Shown here in pieces: positions 8,151 to 18,000 of a stretch of DNA of 47,015 nucleotides. The notes beneath the pieces were generated by a model that saw nothing but the letters and a program-made list of their open reading frames with translations, was not told the DNA's origin and ran no database searches. This DNA comes from an uncultured Prevotella sp. (lineage in GTDB: Bacteria > Bacteroidota > Bacteroidia > Bacteroidales > Bacteroidaceae), in NCBI GenBank assembly GCA_900544825.1, contig UQWP01000020.1, positions 1-47,015 on the forward strand, written 5' to 3'. How positions within the stretch are numbered: position 1 is the stretch's first letter; each line of letters starts with the position of its first letter. Made by a program: the position numbers and the translations under genes.

Positions 8151-9206
8151 ATGGGATACATTTTACTGTCAGTACTTTTGATAACGATTATACTTTGTTA
8201 TCTGGAAGATTACATCAAGAGATATAGATTTTTTCTATATATCTTGATGGGATTCGTAATGATTCTCATAGCAGGATTGCGCGAAATAGGTCTGGATCCT
8301 GATTCTGAAAATTACGAGTATTCTTTCCATCATTATTATCAGAGTTCTGAGATGGGTATGGTAGAACCATCTTTTACTCTCATATCTGCTATTCTAAATG
8401 TATTTACAGATAATGTGCATCTTTTGTTTTTAGTTTATGCATTCCTAGGTGTCACCATCAAACTATATGCATTCAAAAAAAACTTGCAATGCATTTTCGT
8501 GCCAATGATGTTATATATAAGTTTCTACTTTGTATTGCATGAAATGACACAAATCAGAGCAGGAGTTGTTTCTGCTTTATTCTTGTTGGCTGTGTACCAC
8601 ATAGCTAAAAAAGAAAAAAGAAAAGCATTGCTGCTTATTATAGTTGGTTCATTCTTCCACTATTCCTCCTTAGCTCTGCTACCAACACTCGTGTTTGGCA
8701 ATAAAGATTTCAACCGAAAAGGAAGTATATTAATAGCGTTGCTTATACCCCTAAGCTATCTCATATATTTCGGTGGTATCAGTATGCTGCTGAATACTGA
8801 TATTCCACTTATCGGCAACAAGCTAGCCATCTACCAGCAGGCAATGGAAAAAGGAAAAATGACAGTAAACATAAATGTCTTTGATCCTGTACACCTTGTC
8901 TCCGTGATGTTGTTTTACTACACATTATATTTTCGAAAGACAATCACCGCCTTCAATGAAAACTATAATGTTGTAATAAAAATAGTGGCAATAGGTCTGT
9001 TTTTGCATACAAGTCTAGCATTTCTCCCAGTACTGGCTTTGAGAATCAGTCAGCTATATTGTATCGTTAACATATTCCTATTTTCAGGGATTGTATATAC
9101 ATTCAAGCAGAAATGGATGGGAATAACAGTCCTGGTATTATTATCAATATTCCAAATGTATCTCGCTTTGCCTCATTATGGATTAGGTGATATCGTGAGA
9201 TTTTAA
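8151..9206 (+). CDS. EpsG/Wzy-type polysaccharide polymerase
   Basis: A 351-aa multispanning membrane protein with about 10 hydrophobic segments. Near residues 40-55 it reads A-G-L-R-E-I-G-L-D-P-D-S-E-N-Y, matching the EpsG family signature (G-x-R-x-x-x-x-x-D-x-x-x-Y), and later M-T-Q-I-R-A-G-V-V-S, also typical. EpsG proteins fill the Wzy role, joining repeat units on the periplasmic side of the inner membrane. Its place between Wzx and the glycosyltransferases fits. It is the only polymerase candidate in the locus. Confidence 0.8.
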   Translation: MGYILLSVLLITIILCYLEDYIKRYRFFLYILMGFVMILIAGLREIGLDPDSENYEYSFHHYYQSSEMGMVEPSFTLISAILNVFTDNVHLLFLVYAFLGVTIKLYAFKKNLQCIFVPMMLYISFYFVLHEMTQIRAGVVSALFLLAVYHIAKKEKRKALLLIIVGSFFHYSSLALLPTLVFGNKDFNRKGSILIALLIPLSYLIYFGGISMLLNTDIPLIGNKLAIYQQAMEKGKMTVNINVFDPVHLVSVMLFYYTLYFRKTITAFNENYNVVIKIVAIGLFLHTSLAFLPVLALRISQLYCIVNIFLFSGIVYTFKQKWMGITVLVLLSIFQMYLALPHYGLGDIVRF

Positions 9207-9219
9207 ATAAAAAATAAAA

Positions 9220-10371
9220 ATGAAAGCAAGAGTTATAGCTTTTTATTTACCACAGTTTTACCCGATACCCGAAAACGACAAGGTATGGGGTCCGGGATTC
9301 ACGGAATGGACGAATGTTGCCAAGGCTCGTCCTGTATTTCATGGGCACTATCAGCCTAGAATACCGGCAGACTTAGGTTTTTATGACCTTCGCCTGCCAG
9401 AGACTCGCGAACAGCAGGCTCAGTTAGCTCGTGAAGCAGGTATAGAAGGTTTCTGCTACTGGCATTACTGGATGGGTAATGGCAAACGACTGTTGCAGCG
9501 CCCTTTCGATGAAGTTCTAAATTCCGGCAAACCAGATTTTCCTTTTTGCCTCGCATGGGCCAATCATGATTGGAAAACAGGAACATGGGTGAACAAAGGT
9601 GGAAACCAGATGATTTGCGAACAGAAATATCCTGGAGACGATGATTATATAGCTCACTTTAATTATGTTCTTAAAGCTTTCAAAGATCATCGCTATATGA
9701 CAGTAGATGGAAAGCCACTATTCTTGATATTCGACCCTTACCACTTTAAGGATATAACCCATTTTATCCATCTCTGGCGTGACTTAGCCAAAGAAAGCGG
9801 ATTGAAAGGTATATACTTTGTTGCCATGTGCTCAGCCACAACCACAGTAAAGCGCAATGAAGATGGCACTTTGAGCAGAGTGGTTCCTAATCTAGACAGT
9901 GCTTCTGAGGTTTATGAAAACTTTATCAAACTAGGATTTGATGGCATCAATCCAATGGGAAAAAACCGCGCAGAAATGGTGTATCAAGGCAAATATTGCC
10001 GCATCATTCGAAGAGCATTACAAAAGAAGATTTCCTTTCTGCCTCCGTTGAAATATGATTATCCGAAAGTGATGAAGCATTTCTATATGCCCGAAGACCA
10101 ATGGAACAATGTATTCCCTACTCTCTTCCCACAATGGGACAGAACCCCAAGAGCAGGCAAGCATGAGGGTATATATATAAACGCTACCCCGCAGAATTTT
10201 GAGGAGCATATCAGAGGTGCACTTCAAATCATTAGAAACAAACCAGATGATAAAAAAATTCTATTCTTGCGTTCTTGGAACGAATGGGGCGAAGGAAACT
10301 ATGTGGAACCAGACTCATTATATGGTCACGGTTTTTTAGATGCTATAAAAAATGAAATAAAAACTGAATAA
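9220..10371 (+). CDS. WbsX-like glycosyltransferase (GH99-like domain)
   Basis: A 383-aa soluble protein whose start, M-K-A-R-V-I-A-F-Y-L-P-Q-F-Y-P-I-P-E-N-D, and the motifs GFTEWTNVAKARP, F-C-Y-W-H-Y-W and S-W-N-E-W-G-E-G-N-Y-V-E-P-D are the signature of the WbsX family found in O-antigen and capsule clusters across Bacteroidota. The fold resembles glycoside hydrolase family 99; the exact transfer or modification reaction is not established for this member. No signal peptide is present, so it acts in the cytoplasm. Only 1 nt separates its stop from the next start. Confidence 0.85.
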   Translation: MKARVIAFYLPQFYPIPENDKVWGPGFTEWTNVAKARPVFHGHYQPRIPADLGFYDLRLPETREQQAQLAREAGIEGFCYWHYWMGNGKRLLQRPFDEVLNSGKPDFPFCLAWANHDWKTGTWVNKGGNQMICEQKYPGDDDYIAHFNYVLKAFKDHRYMTVDGKPLFLIFDPYHFKDITHFIHLWRDLAKESGLKGIYFVAMCSATTTVKRNEDGTLSRVVPNLDSASEVYENFIKLGFDGINPMGKNRAEMVYQGKYCRIIRRALQKKISFLPPLKYDYPKVMKHFYMPEDQWNNVFPTLFPQWDRTPRAGKHEGIYINATPQNFEEHIRGALQIIRNKPDDKKILFLRSWNEWGEGNYVEPDSLYGHGFLDAIKNEIKTE

Positions 10372-10372
10372 A

Positions 10373-11188
10373 ATGGAAATAAAATTAATCCCGACAGGAG
10401 GACTTTGCAATCGACTGAGAGCTATCGCAACTACCATTGCGATAGCTAAGCACTATCAGTGTTCGCTATCCATCTATTGGAACAATAGTATAGGACTCAA
10501 GGCAAACTTTGCCGACTTATTCGAACCTATTCATATAGAAAAAGTGCATCTGATAGAGAATACACAATGGTTGTATCGTATCAACGGAACCAAGGATTAT
10601 CTCTTGAGGAAATGGTTCCTTCGGTTGGGTAATGAGCAAGTAGTTTTCAATCATAGCATCTATACACAAGGAGATATCTATCAGAAGTTGAAGAGTCATT
10701 ATAAGGGCAACCTGCTCTTGATTTCTTGCTATCCTATGTGTACGGATTATCAAATTAAGAACATATTCGTTCCGAAAAGAGATCTTCAGCTGCAGATTGA
10801 TCAAATAACCTCAATTTTTTCGAAACACGTAATCGGTGTTCATATCAGAAGAACAGACAACATAGCTTCTATCAATTCTTCACCAACAGATGTTTTTGTC
10901 CATCTTATGCAACTTGAAATAGAAAAAGAAGATACAGTGAAGTTTTATGTGGCGAGTGATGATGAGGAGGTAAAAAAAGAACTGCAAGGTAAATTCCCAG
11001 GAAGAGTCATTACATTAATGGATGATACCAGTAGAGACTCTCTCGAAGGTATGAAATTCGCTGTAGTGGATTTATTCTGTCTAAGTAAGACTAAAAAAAT
11101 ATTGGGTAGCGTGGCATCTTCCTATTCACAAATTGCAGCAGAAATTGGTGGTATCAAAATAGAATATGCTAAATGTAATAAGAATTAA
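10373..11188 (+). CDS. Fucosyltransferase-like glycosyltransferase
   Basis: A 271-aa protein with two motifs of the fucosyltransferase superfamily (NodZ/O-FucT/GT11-like): G-G-L-C-N-R-L-R-A-I-A near the N-terminus and H-I-R-R-T-D-N at about residues 158-164, the donor-phosphate-binding H-x-R-R. It ends with a C-terminal half containing K-F-A-V-V-D-L-F-C-L-S and I-L-G-S-V-A-S-S-Y-S, as in NodZ relatives. It probably transfers a deoxyhexose such as fucose to the repeat unit. Donor and acceptor cannot be read from sequence, and no GDP-fucose synthesis genes are in this window. Confidence 0.65.
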   Translation: MEIKLIPTGGLCNRLRAIATTIAIAKHYQCSLSIYWNNSIGLKANFADLFEPIHIEKVHLIENTQWLYRINGTKDYLLRKWFLRLGNEQVVFNHSIYTQGDIYQKLKSHYKGNLLLISCYPMCTDYQIKNIFVPKRDLQLQIDQITSIFSKHVIGVHIRRTDNIASINSSPTDVFVHLMQLEIEKEDTVKFYVASDDEEVKKELQGKFPGRVITLMDDTSRDSLEGMKFAVVDLFCLSKTKKILGSVASSYSQIAAEIGGIKIEYAKCNKN

Positions 11189-11195
11189 ATAGTTT

Positions 11196-12017
11196 ATGAC
11201 ACCTGAAATAAGTATCATCATACCAACTTACGCTCCTGGGGAATTACTCAGGATGTGTTTAGATTGCCTGGAGCAGCAAACTTTAGGCAAGGAGGCGTAT
11301 GAGGTATGTCTCGTTTTGAATGGAGACAAAGAACCTTATTATGCCAATATAAAGGAGTATCTGGAAAATTATAAGATGAAGGTTAATTTGATTTATAGTG
11401 AACACAAAGGTGTTTCGTTTGCTCGAAATCTAGGCATAGATATTGCAAAAGGTAAATACCTTACCTTCATCGATGATGATGATCTTGTAAGTCCAAACTA
11501 TCTCGATCAATTAAGCAAAAACAGTTGCGACAATGGAATCACTGTTGCCAATATGATTGCTTTCAAAGGACAAGTTGAAAATGTGGCAGATCATTATCTC
11601 TCTTCGGCTTATCAGCAATATGATGTAGGGAAGAAAAAGAATATTTTCCGTCATCGCAGTCTGCTGTCTACTGCTTGTTGCAAACTTATTCCCCGCCCAT
11701 TGATTGGTAATATTCGCTTTAGAACGAATTTATCTCATGGTGAAGATTCCTTCTTTATGTTTATGGTATCGGCAGGTATCAGACAAATAAACGTTACATC
11801 TCCATCCGCCATTTACTATATTCGTAAGAGAGACAACTCATCCTCGAGAAGCAAGGATAATAGGCGCAAAAAGCAGATAATGGAGATCAAGCTCTTCTAT
11901 TTCTATACAAAAGAGTATTTCTCACATATAAAAAAATATAATTTACTACTCTACGTAAGTCGCATAGTTGCAACTGCTTACAAGTTGTTTCTAGAAGATT
12001 ACGTAAAACCTCTGTAA
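11196..12017 (+). CDS. GT2-family glycosyltransferase
   Basis: A 273-aa protein with the GT-A nucleotide-sugar fold: N-terminal E-I-S-I-I-I-P-T-Y, the middle A-R-N-L-G-I-D-x-A-K-G-K-Y-L-T-F-I-D-D-D-D with the acidic metal/sugar-nucleotide-binding cluster at about residues 90-93, and S-H-G-E-D-S-F-F further on, the usual E-D acceptor-side motif. Begins 7 nt after the preceding stop. One of at least four transferases assembling the repeat unit. Specificity unknown. Confidence 0.85.
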   Translation: MTPEISIIIPTYAPGELLRMCLDCLEQQTLGKEAYEVCLVLNGDKEPYYANIKEYLENYKMKVNLIYSEHKGVSFARNLGIDIAKGKYLTFIDDDDLVSPNYLDQLSKNSCDNGITVANMIAFKGQVENVADHYLSSAYQQYDVGKKKNIFRHRSLLSTACCKLIPRPLIGNIRFRTNLSHGEDSFFMFMVSAGIRQINVTSPSAIYYIRKRDNSSSRSKDNRRKKQIMEIKLFYFYTKEYFSHIKKYNLLLYVSRIVATAYKLFLEDYVKPL

Positions 12018-12084
12018 AAGTTTCTTGCTTCTTTTACAATATTTAGCTGTTTGGTTCGTTATAATATAAAACGGATAAAAGAGA

Positions 12085-12903
12085 ATGGATAGGAATAGGT
12101 TAGTATCAGTTATCATGCCCACTTATAATGCCGGCAAATATCTTGCCGACAGCATAAGTAGTATCCTAGACCAAACCTATCTTGATCTGGAATTACTGAT
12201 TACAGATGACGGTTCCACGGATCCTGTAACTCTGGATATTCTTCACAAGATAGAGGAAAAGGATAGCCGAGTGGATGTACTCTATCTTGATCACAACCAT
12301 GGTGCAGGATATGCCCGAAATAAGAGCATAGAACGAGCCAAGGGAAGATACATCGCTTTCTGTGATAGTGACGACCGCTGGACTCTGGATAAACTGGAAA
12401 AGCAGATTGCATTCATGAACCAGAAACAGTGTGCCCTATCCTGTGCCTCATATATCATCTTCAATTTGAACGAGCAAAAATCTGTAGGCATCAATATCGC
12501 ACCGCCCAAAATCACCTTCTCTATGATGAAGCGGGATAATAAAATAGGTTGCCTCACTGCTATCTATGATACCCAACTGCTGGGCAGAAAATACTATATG
12601 CCCACTTTACGCAAGCGACAGGACTGGGCACTCTTCCTGCAGATCCTTAAAGATTGCAAGGTATGCTATTCCTATCCCAACCAGCCGCTGGCAGTGTATT
12701 GCCGCCACAAGCATTCCATATCCAGCAGCAAGATATCACTTGCTAAATACAATATAGCTGTTTATCGTAGGATTCTGGGGTATGGATGGATGAAGGCTTG
12801 TTTCTACTTTGCTTTTTTGTTTTTGCCGACATACTTTCTGAAGCTTATGAAGCGAGAACTGGATAGTTATTGCTTTGTTAAAATAAAAGAAAAGGATAGC
12901 TAA
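12085..12903 (+). CDS. GT2-family glycosyltransferase
   Basis: A 272-aa GT-A enzyme with V-S-V-I-M-P-T-Y-N-A-G-K-Y, I-T-D-D-G-S-T-D and A-F-C-D-S-D-D-R-W, all diagnostic of GT2. R-K-R-Q-D-W-A-L-F-L in the second half is the typical acceptor-side motif of capsule GT2 enzymes. The last 30 residues are hydrophobic then basic, suggesting membrane association. A 67-nt AT-rich gap before it carries no convincing promoter, so it is probably still in the operon. Confidence 0.85.
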   Translation: MDRNRLVSVIMPTYNAGKYLADSISSILDQTYLDLELLITDDGSTDPVTLDILHKIEEKDSRVDVLYLDHNHGAGYARNKSIERAKGRYIAFCDSDDRWTLDKLEKQIAFMNQKQCALSCASYIIFNLNEQKSVGINIAPPKITFSMMKRDNKIGCLTAIYDTQLLGRKYYMPTLRKRQDWALFLQILKDCKVCYSYPNQPLAVYCRHKHSISSSKISLAKYNIAVYRRILGYGWMKACFYFAFLFLPTYFLKLMKRELDSYCFVKIKEKDS

Positions 12904-12955
12904 ATATAATATATCGCACAACTTTACGTTTATATAGTAAATGGAATAACTCTAT

Positions 12956-13678
12956 ATGAGAAATAGTATTGTTTTAAGTCTAAAGAAAAATAGAATGATG
13001 TTCAGTCAAATGTCATTTAAGCATATACCGCTTTACTCCAAATGCTACGATGATGCGGAAAAAACAAAAGTCATAGCAGATGGGATGAGTGCTATGGAGC
13101 GAAACGTCAAGCGAGCTGGCGACTTTCTGTTAGCAACAATCTGCTTACTGCTCGTTTCGCCTCTTATGCTTCTTATATATATAATGGTAAGATGTGAAGA
13201 TGGTGGACCAGCCATTTTCAAGCAGGAACGCATCGGACGGTTTGGACGCCCCTTCAACATCTATAAATTCAGAAGTATGACAGTGGATGCAGAAAAGAAC
13301 GGTCCTCAGCTCTGTTCCCATAAAAAAGATAAGCGGCTTACCCGTATCGGCAAGTTTCTGAGAAAACACCATCTGGATGAGCTTCCTCAGCTTTGGAACG
13401 TGATTTGTGGCGATATGTCGTTTATTGGTCCAAGACCCGAACGAAAGTTCTACATCGACCAGATTATGGAGCGTGACCCTAGATATAAGAATCTGTATCA
13501 GATTCGCCCTGGTGTTACTTCCTATGCAACCCTCTATAACGGATACACAGATACGATGGAGAAGATGTTGCGCCGCCTGGATATGGATCTCTACTATTTG
13601 GAGCATCGCTCATGGTGGTTTGATGCCAGAATCTTAGGCAAGACTTTCATCAAGATTATCTTCGGAAGAGTGTTCTAA
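12956..13678 (+). CDS. Monotopic phosphoglycosyl transferase (bacterial sugar transferase)
   Basis: A 240-aa enzyme that starts repeat-unit synthesis by transferring a sugar-1-phosphate to undecaprenyl phosphate at the inner membrane. The order is a roughly 45-residue N-terminal extension, R-A-G-D-F-L-L-A-T before the re-entrant hydrophobic helix (about 55-75), F-K-Q-E-R-I-G-R-F-G-R-P-F, K-F-R-S-M, the catalytic D-E pair in H-H-L-D-E-L-P-Q-L (about residues 141-142), F-I-G-P-R-P-E and R-P-G-V-T-S-Y. It is the short PglC/WecP-like form without the four-helix N-terminal domain of WcaJ/WbaP. Met18 or Met19 could be the real start instead of 12956. Last gene of the operon, followed by a strong terminator. 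Confidence 0.85.
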   Translation: MRNSIVLSLKKNRMMFSQMSFKHIPLYSKCYDDAEKTKVIADGMSAMERNVKRAGDFLLATICLLLVSPLMLLIYIMVRCEDGGPAIFKQERIGRFGRPFNIYKFRSMTVDAEKNGPQLCSHKKDKRLTRIGKFLRKHHLDELPQLWNVICGDMSFIGPRPERKFYIDQIMERDPRYKNLYQIRPGVTSYATLYNGYTDTMEKMLRRLDMDLYYLEHRSWWFDARILGKTFIKIIFGRVF

Positions 13679-13730
13679 ATTAATATAGAAAGAATCATCT
13701 AAATAGAACTCAAGATAAGTTTTCTAAAAC

Positions 13731-13770
13731 AAAAAAGTCATATCCCCAATCAAAGGGATATGACTTTTTT
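13731..13770. terminator. Bidirectional Rho-independent terminator
   Basis: Perfect 16-bp arms (13731-13746 AAAAAAGTCATATCCC, and 13755-13770) around an 8-nt loop, with A and T runs on either side, between the convergent polysaccharide and metal-efflux operons. It serves both. Confidence 0.9.
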
Positions 13771-13775
13771 GTTTC

Positions 13776-15050
13776 TTACAGATTATTCGAAAGCCCCAGC
13801 AAAGCCAAGGCTGCCTCATTATATTCATTGATGACATCGGCATGCTTCATACCCATGTCTATCGCCTCCTGCAAGGCATTGGCATACTCTACATAGCTGA
13901 TTTCGCCACTCTCATACTCTGCAGTACTGAGGCGAACGATATCTTTTGCCTTCGAAATGTTCTCGCCGTTATAATAAGACATGCGCTTGGCTGCATTCTG
14001 AAAACGGTTGTAGCCTAAGCGATAATCACGTTCCTTTTCTCTTCGCTCCTGTTGCATCTCCAGTTCTGCCACCTCACGATCCTTCTTGGCAGCCTTCACC
14101 TTTGCCTTGGTAGCGCCGTAAAAGAGTGGTACGCCTACTCCAATTTCAAAGCCGAAGAAGTTACCCTCGGTAAAACGCTGACGGTCGATGTGGTAAGGAT
14201 CCCAACTGGAAATGAGAGCCTGGGTGCGGAGCGTAAGCGAAAGAGATGGAGCATAACCAGTCTTGGCGCACTTCACCTCCTTATCGAGTGCCTTCAGACG
14301 GTCTTGCTGATACTGCGCATAGGCAGTCTGCTGATAGTTGAAGGTACCGCTCACAGGAGATTCCAATGCGATGAGGTGAGATTCGGCAGGCAAAACAGGC
14401 TCATCGGTATTCAATAATGCCATCAGTTCCAACTGCTTGTTCTCTGCCTCACTCTTCACATTTGCCATCTCCAAATGATTTTCATTACGCAAACGCTCGG
14501 CTGTAAGGAATTCCAACTGTCTGGCTTCACCTGCCTTGTAACGCTTCTCGGCTACATCGCAATAACGGTCGAGAATAGAATCCTGGCGCTGAAGGATGCT
14601 CAGAAGATGGGTCTGATAGAGCATCGCATAATAAGCAGAAGCAATCTCAAGCTTAATCTGCTGATTAGTTACGCCCAGACGACTTTTCTCTGCCTGTGTT
14701 TCAGCCTTAAGCTGACCACGGCGGGCGGTATAAACCGTTGGAAATTCGATGCCCTGCGAAAATGCAAGGGCATTATCGGTATCGCCACTTGAAGCCGGAT
14801 TCTGTCCGAAAGCAATCTCCGTCTTGTCCACATCCCATGCCGTTCCTTCCATTACCTTGGCACGTTCTATCGATTTTCTTCCAGCCTGCATCGTCAGGTT
14901 CTGCTTATCTGCCAGCTGGAAACACTGATCCAAAGTCATCTTCGTGCCAGGAATGGTGGCATCGAAGAGATGGGCTTTAGCCTCTGTTGGGACCAGCAGC
15001 ATCAAAACTGCTGCCAGCCCTAAGAGAGTTTTCTTTTTACTCTTGTTCAT
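13776..15050 (-). CDS. TolC-family outer-membrane efflux protein (CusC/CzcC-like)
   Basis: A 424-aa protein with an N-terminal signal (cleavage near A-K-A-H at about residues 24-27) and two copies of the TolC/OEP helical repeat: L-D-Q-C-F-Q-L-A-D-K-Q-N near residue 40 and long heptad-like helices throughout (K-A-E-T-Q-A-E-K-S-R, A-K-K-D-R-E-V-A-E-L-E). It forms the outer-membrane channel of the tripartite metal pump. Last gene of the minus-strand operon; it starts 31 nt after cusA/czcA. Confidence 0.85.
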   Translation of the reverse strand: MNKSKKKTLLGLAAVLMLLVPTEAKAHLFDATIPGTKMTLDQCFQLADKQNLTMQAGRKSIERAKVMEGTAWDVDKTEIAFGQNPASSGDTDNALAFSQGIEFPTVYTARRGQLKAETQAEKSRLGVTNQQIKLEIASAYYAMLYQTHLLSILQRQDSILDRYCDVAEKRYKAGEARQLEFLTAERLRNENHLEMANVKSEAENKQLELMALLNTDEPVLPAESHLIALESPVSGTFNYQQTAYAQYQQDRLKALDKEVKCAKTGYAPSLSLTLRTQALISSWDPYHIDRQRFTEGNFFGFEIGVGVPLFYGATKAKVKAAKKDREVAELEMQQERREKERDYRLGYNRFQNAAKRMSYYNGENISKAKDIVRLSTAEYESGEISYVEYANALQEAIDMGMKHADVINEYNEAALALLGLSNNL

Positions 15051-15081
15051 CCTAAATGTTTTATGTTATCTTCTTAAATAC

Positions 15082-18000
15082 CTATTTCTTGGTGAATGTC
15101 TTGTAGATGGCAGGCAAAACCAGCAAGGTGAGCAGCGTACTGGTTATCAGACCACCTATCACCACCGTAGCCAGTGGGCGCTGTACCTCAGCTCCATCAC
15201 CCTGGGAAAGTGCCATTGGCAGGAAACCCATTGATGCAACGAGTGCAGTCATCAATACAGGACGCAAGCGAACCATACAGCTCTCGATGATGCGATGATG
15301 AATAACTTCTGTAACGCCTATGGATGATGACAGATTGTCAGCAGTCTTTTCTTCACGCTGCATCTGGTTCATCTGTCCGATAAGTACGATACCATTGAGC
15401 ACCGCCACACCAAAGAGGGCTATGAAACCGACACCTGCCGAGATGCTGAAAGGCATACCTCTGAGCCACAAAGCCCAGACACCTCCGATGGCAGCCAGAG
15501 GAATGGCTGAGAAGACGAAGAGCGACTCACGAACATTCTTCACCGTAGCATAAAGCAACAGCAGGATAATGACAAGCGCTATCGGTATCACTACCATCAG
15601 TCGATTGGTTGCACTCTGCAGGTTCTCAAATTCACCACCATAATTATAATAGTAGCCATCCGGCAACTTCAGCTTCCCATCAAGAATCTCCTGGATATCC
15701 TCCACGGTACTCTGTACGTCCCTGCCCTTCACGTTGAATCCTACATAGATGCGGCGGGCACCATCTTCATGAGAAACTTGAGCAGGCGCTGGTGAATAAT
15801 CAATATCTGCCACCTGGGACAACGGAATATTCGTACCATCCTTGAGAGGAATGCTCAGTTGCTCAAGCGATTCTACGTTACGCTGCGAAGGATCCATACG
15901 GAGCACGATATCAAACTTCTTGTCGCCTTCGTACAGAGAACCAGCCACGGCTCCGGCAAAGGTGGTTTCCAATATCTCACTGATATCATCCACACTAACC
16001 CCGTAGGCCGCCATCTTCTCATGGTTGTATTTAACCTGGATTTGAGGCAAACCGGCAACTTCTTCTACAAAGATACCGCTCACACCCGGCACATCTTCTA
16101 TCATTTTCTTCACCTTTCCTGCCTGCTGGGTGAGCACGTCCAGATCATCACCAAATATCTTGATAGCCACATCCTGCTTGATACCTGTCAGCAACTCATT
16201 GTTACGCATCTGAATGGGTTGAGAAATCTCTGCTTCCAATCCAGGAATGGCACTCAAGGTTTCCTCCATCTTCTCCATCAGTTCTGGAGTAGTCTTGGCA
16301 GAGGTCCATTCAGCCTTCGGTTTCAGTGCAATCATGATATCGGCACGTTCTACCGGCATCGGGTCTGTAGGAATCTCAGCACTACCTATGCGGCTTACTA
16401 CCTGCTTGATCTCAGGATATTCCTTCTTGAGCAGCTTTTCAGCCTTGGTACAACTCTCCACCATCTGTGACAATGAAGTTCCCTGCGACATACTCATCTC
16501 CACGGCAAAGTCTCCTTCTTCCAGACTTGGGATGAATTCGCCTCCCAGATATTTGAAGCCCACGACACTGACGCAGAAAAGAGCCACAGCACCAGTGATG
16601 ACATCCTTGTTACGTGCCAAGACCCAGTCTAGAACCGGACGGTACCATGTCTGCAACTTCTCTATCACGCGGTCGGAGAATGTTTTTCGGATATGTACCT
16701 TTCGACTTAACATCAGTGAACTTGCCATCGGCACATAGGTGAGCGAGAGGATGAAGGCTCCCAGAATGGCAAAGAATACCGTAAGCGCCATCGGACGGAA
16801 CATCTTTCCTTCGATTCCTACCAGTGTCATCAGCGGAATATATACAATCATAATGATGATTTCACCGAACGCTGCACTCTGACGGATTCGGGAAGCAGAG
16901 AAATGAACTTCCTCGTCCATCTGTTTCTGGGTCAGAGCAAATGGAGTTGCAGCTCCGCCATTCTGACATTGAGCAAGATAAGCGGCACGAACTTCCGGCT
17001 GCGAGAAATGACCGGTATTGATATGTGTCACCACAGCTTCAACAATGATGACCGCAGAATCCACTATCATACCAAAGTCGATGGCTCCCAGTGACATCAG
17101 GTTTCCGTCGATGCCAAAGGTCTTCATCATACCGAAGGCAAAGAGCATACTCAGCGGGATGACACTTGCTACAACCAGTCCGGCTCGCCAGTTACCCAGG
17201 AAGATAACGAGTACGAAGATTACGATAAGTCCGCCTTCAATCAGGTTACGGGCGATGGTACCTTCTACTCGATCCACCAGGTTGGTACGATCGATAAACG
17301 GTTCGATAACCACTCCTTCTGGAAGTGATTTCTGAATCTGGCTGATTCGTTCCTTTACATTTTTGATAACTTCCTGAAAGTTCTCTCCTTTCAGCATGAT
17401 GGCAATACCTGCCACCACTTCGCCTTCACCATTACGGGTTACTGCACCAAAACGAGTAGCATGTCCCAACTGAACTTTCGCTACATCGCTCACCTTGATA
17501 GGAGTTCCATTCACCGTCTTTACCGTGATGTTACCCACATCTTCCAGACTCTTTACCACACCGATTCCTCGGATGTAGTACTGGTTGGAGTTCTGCTCGA
17601 TATAGCTACCTCCTGTATTGGCGTTGTTGCGCTGAAGAGCATCAAAGATTTCACTTACAGAGATACCATTGGCATTCAACTGGTCGGTATTGATGGCTAC
17701 TTCATACTGCTTGACATAGCCACCCCAGCCACTCACTTCAGCTACACCCGGAGTTCCGGATAACTGCTTTCGTACTATCCAATCCTGCAGGGTACGGAGA
17801 TCGGTAAGAGAATACTTGTCTTCATATCCTTTCTTGGCACGTACCGTATAATGGTAGATTTCGCCTAAGCCTGTGGCAATAGGTCCCATCTCAGTCTCTG
17901 TGTTCTTGGGCAATTCCTTCTCTAACTGTTCAACGACCTGACTCACTTGGGAACGAGCCCAATAGATATCCGCATTGTCATCGAAGACAAGCGTAATGAC

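Noticed and set aside
15859..16470. Long plus-strand frame inside cusA/czcA
   Set aside because: Shadow of a well-supported 1063-aa RND gene.
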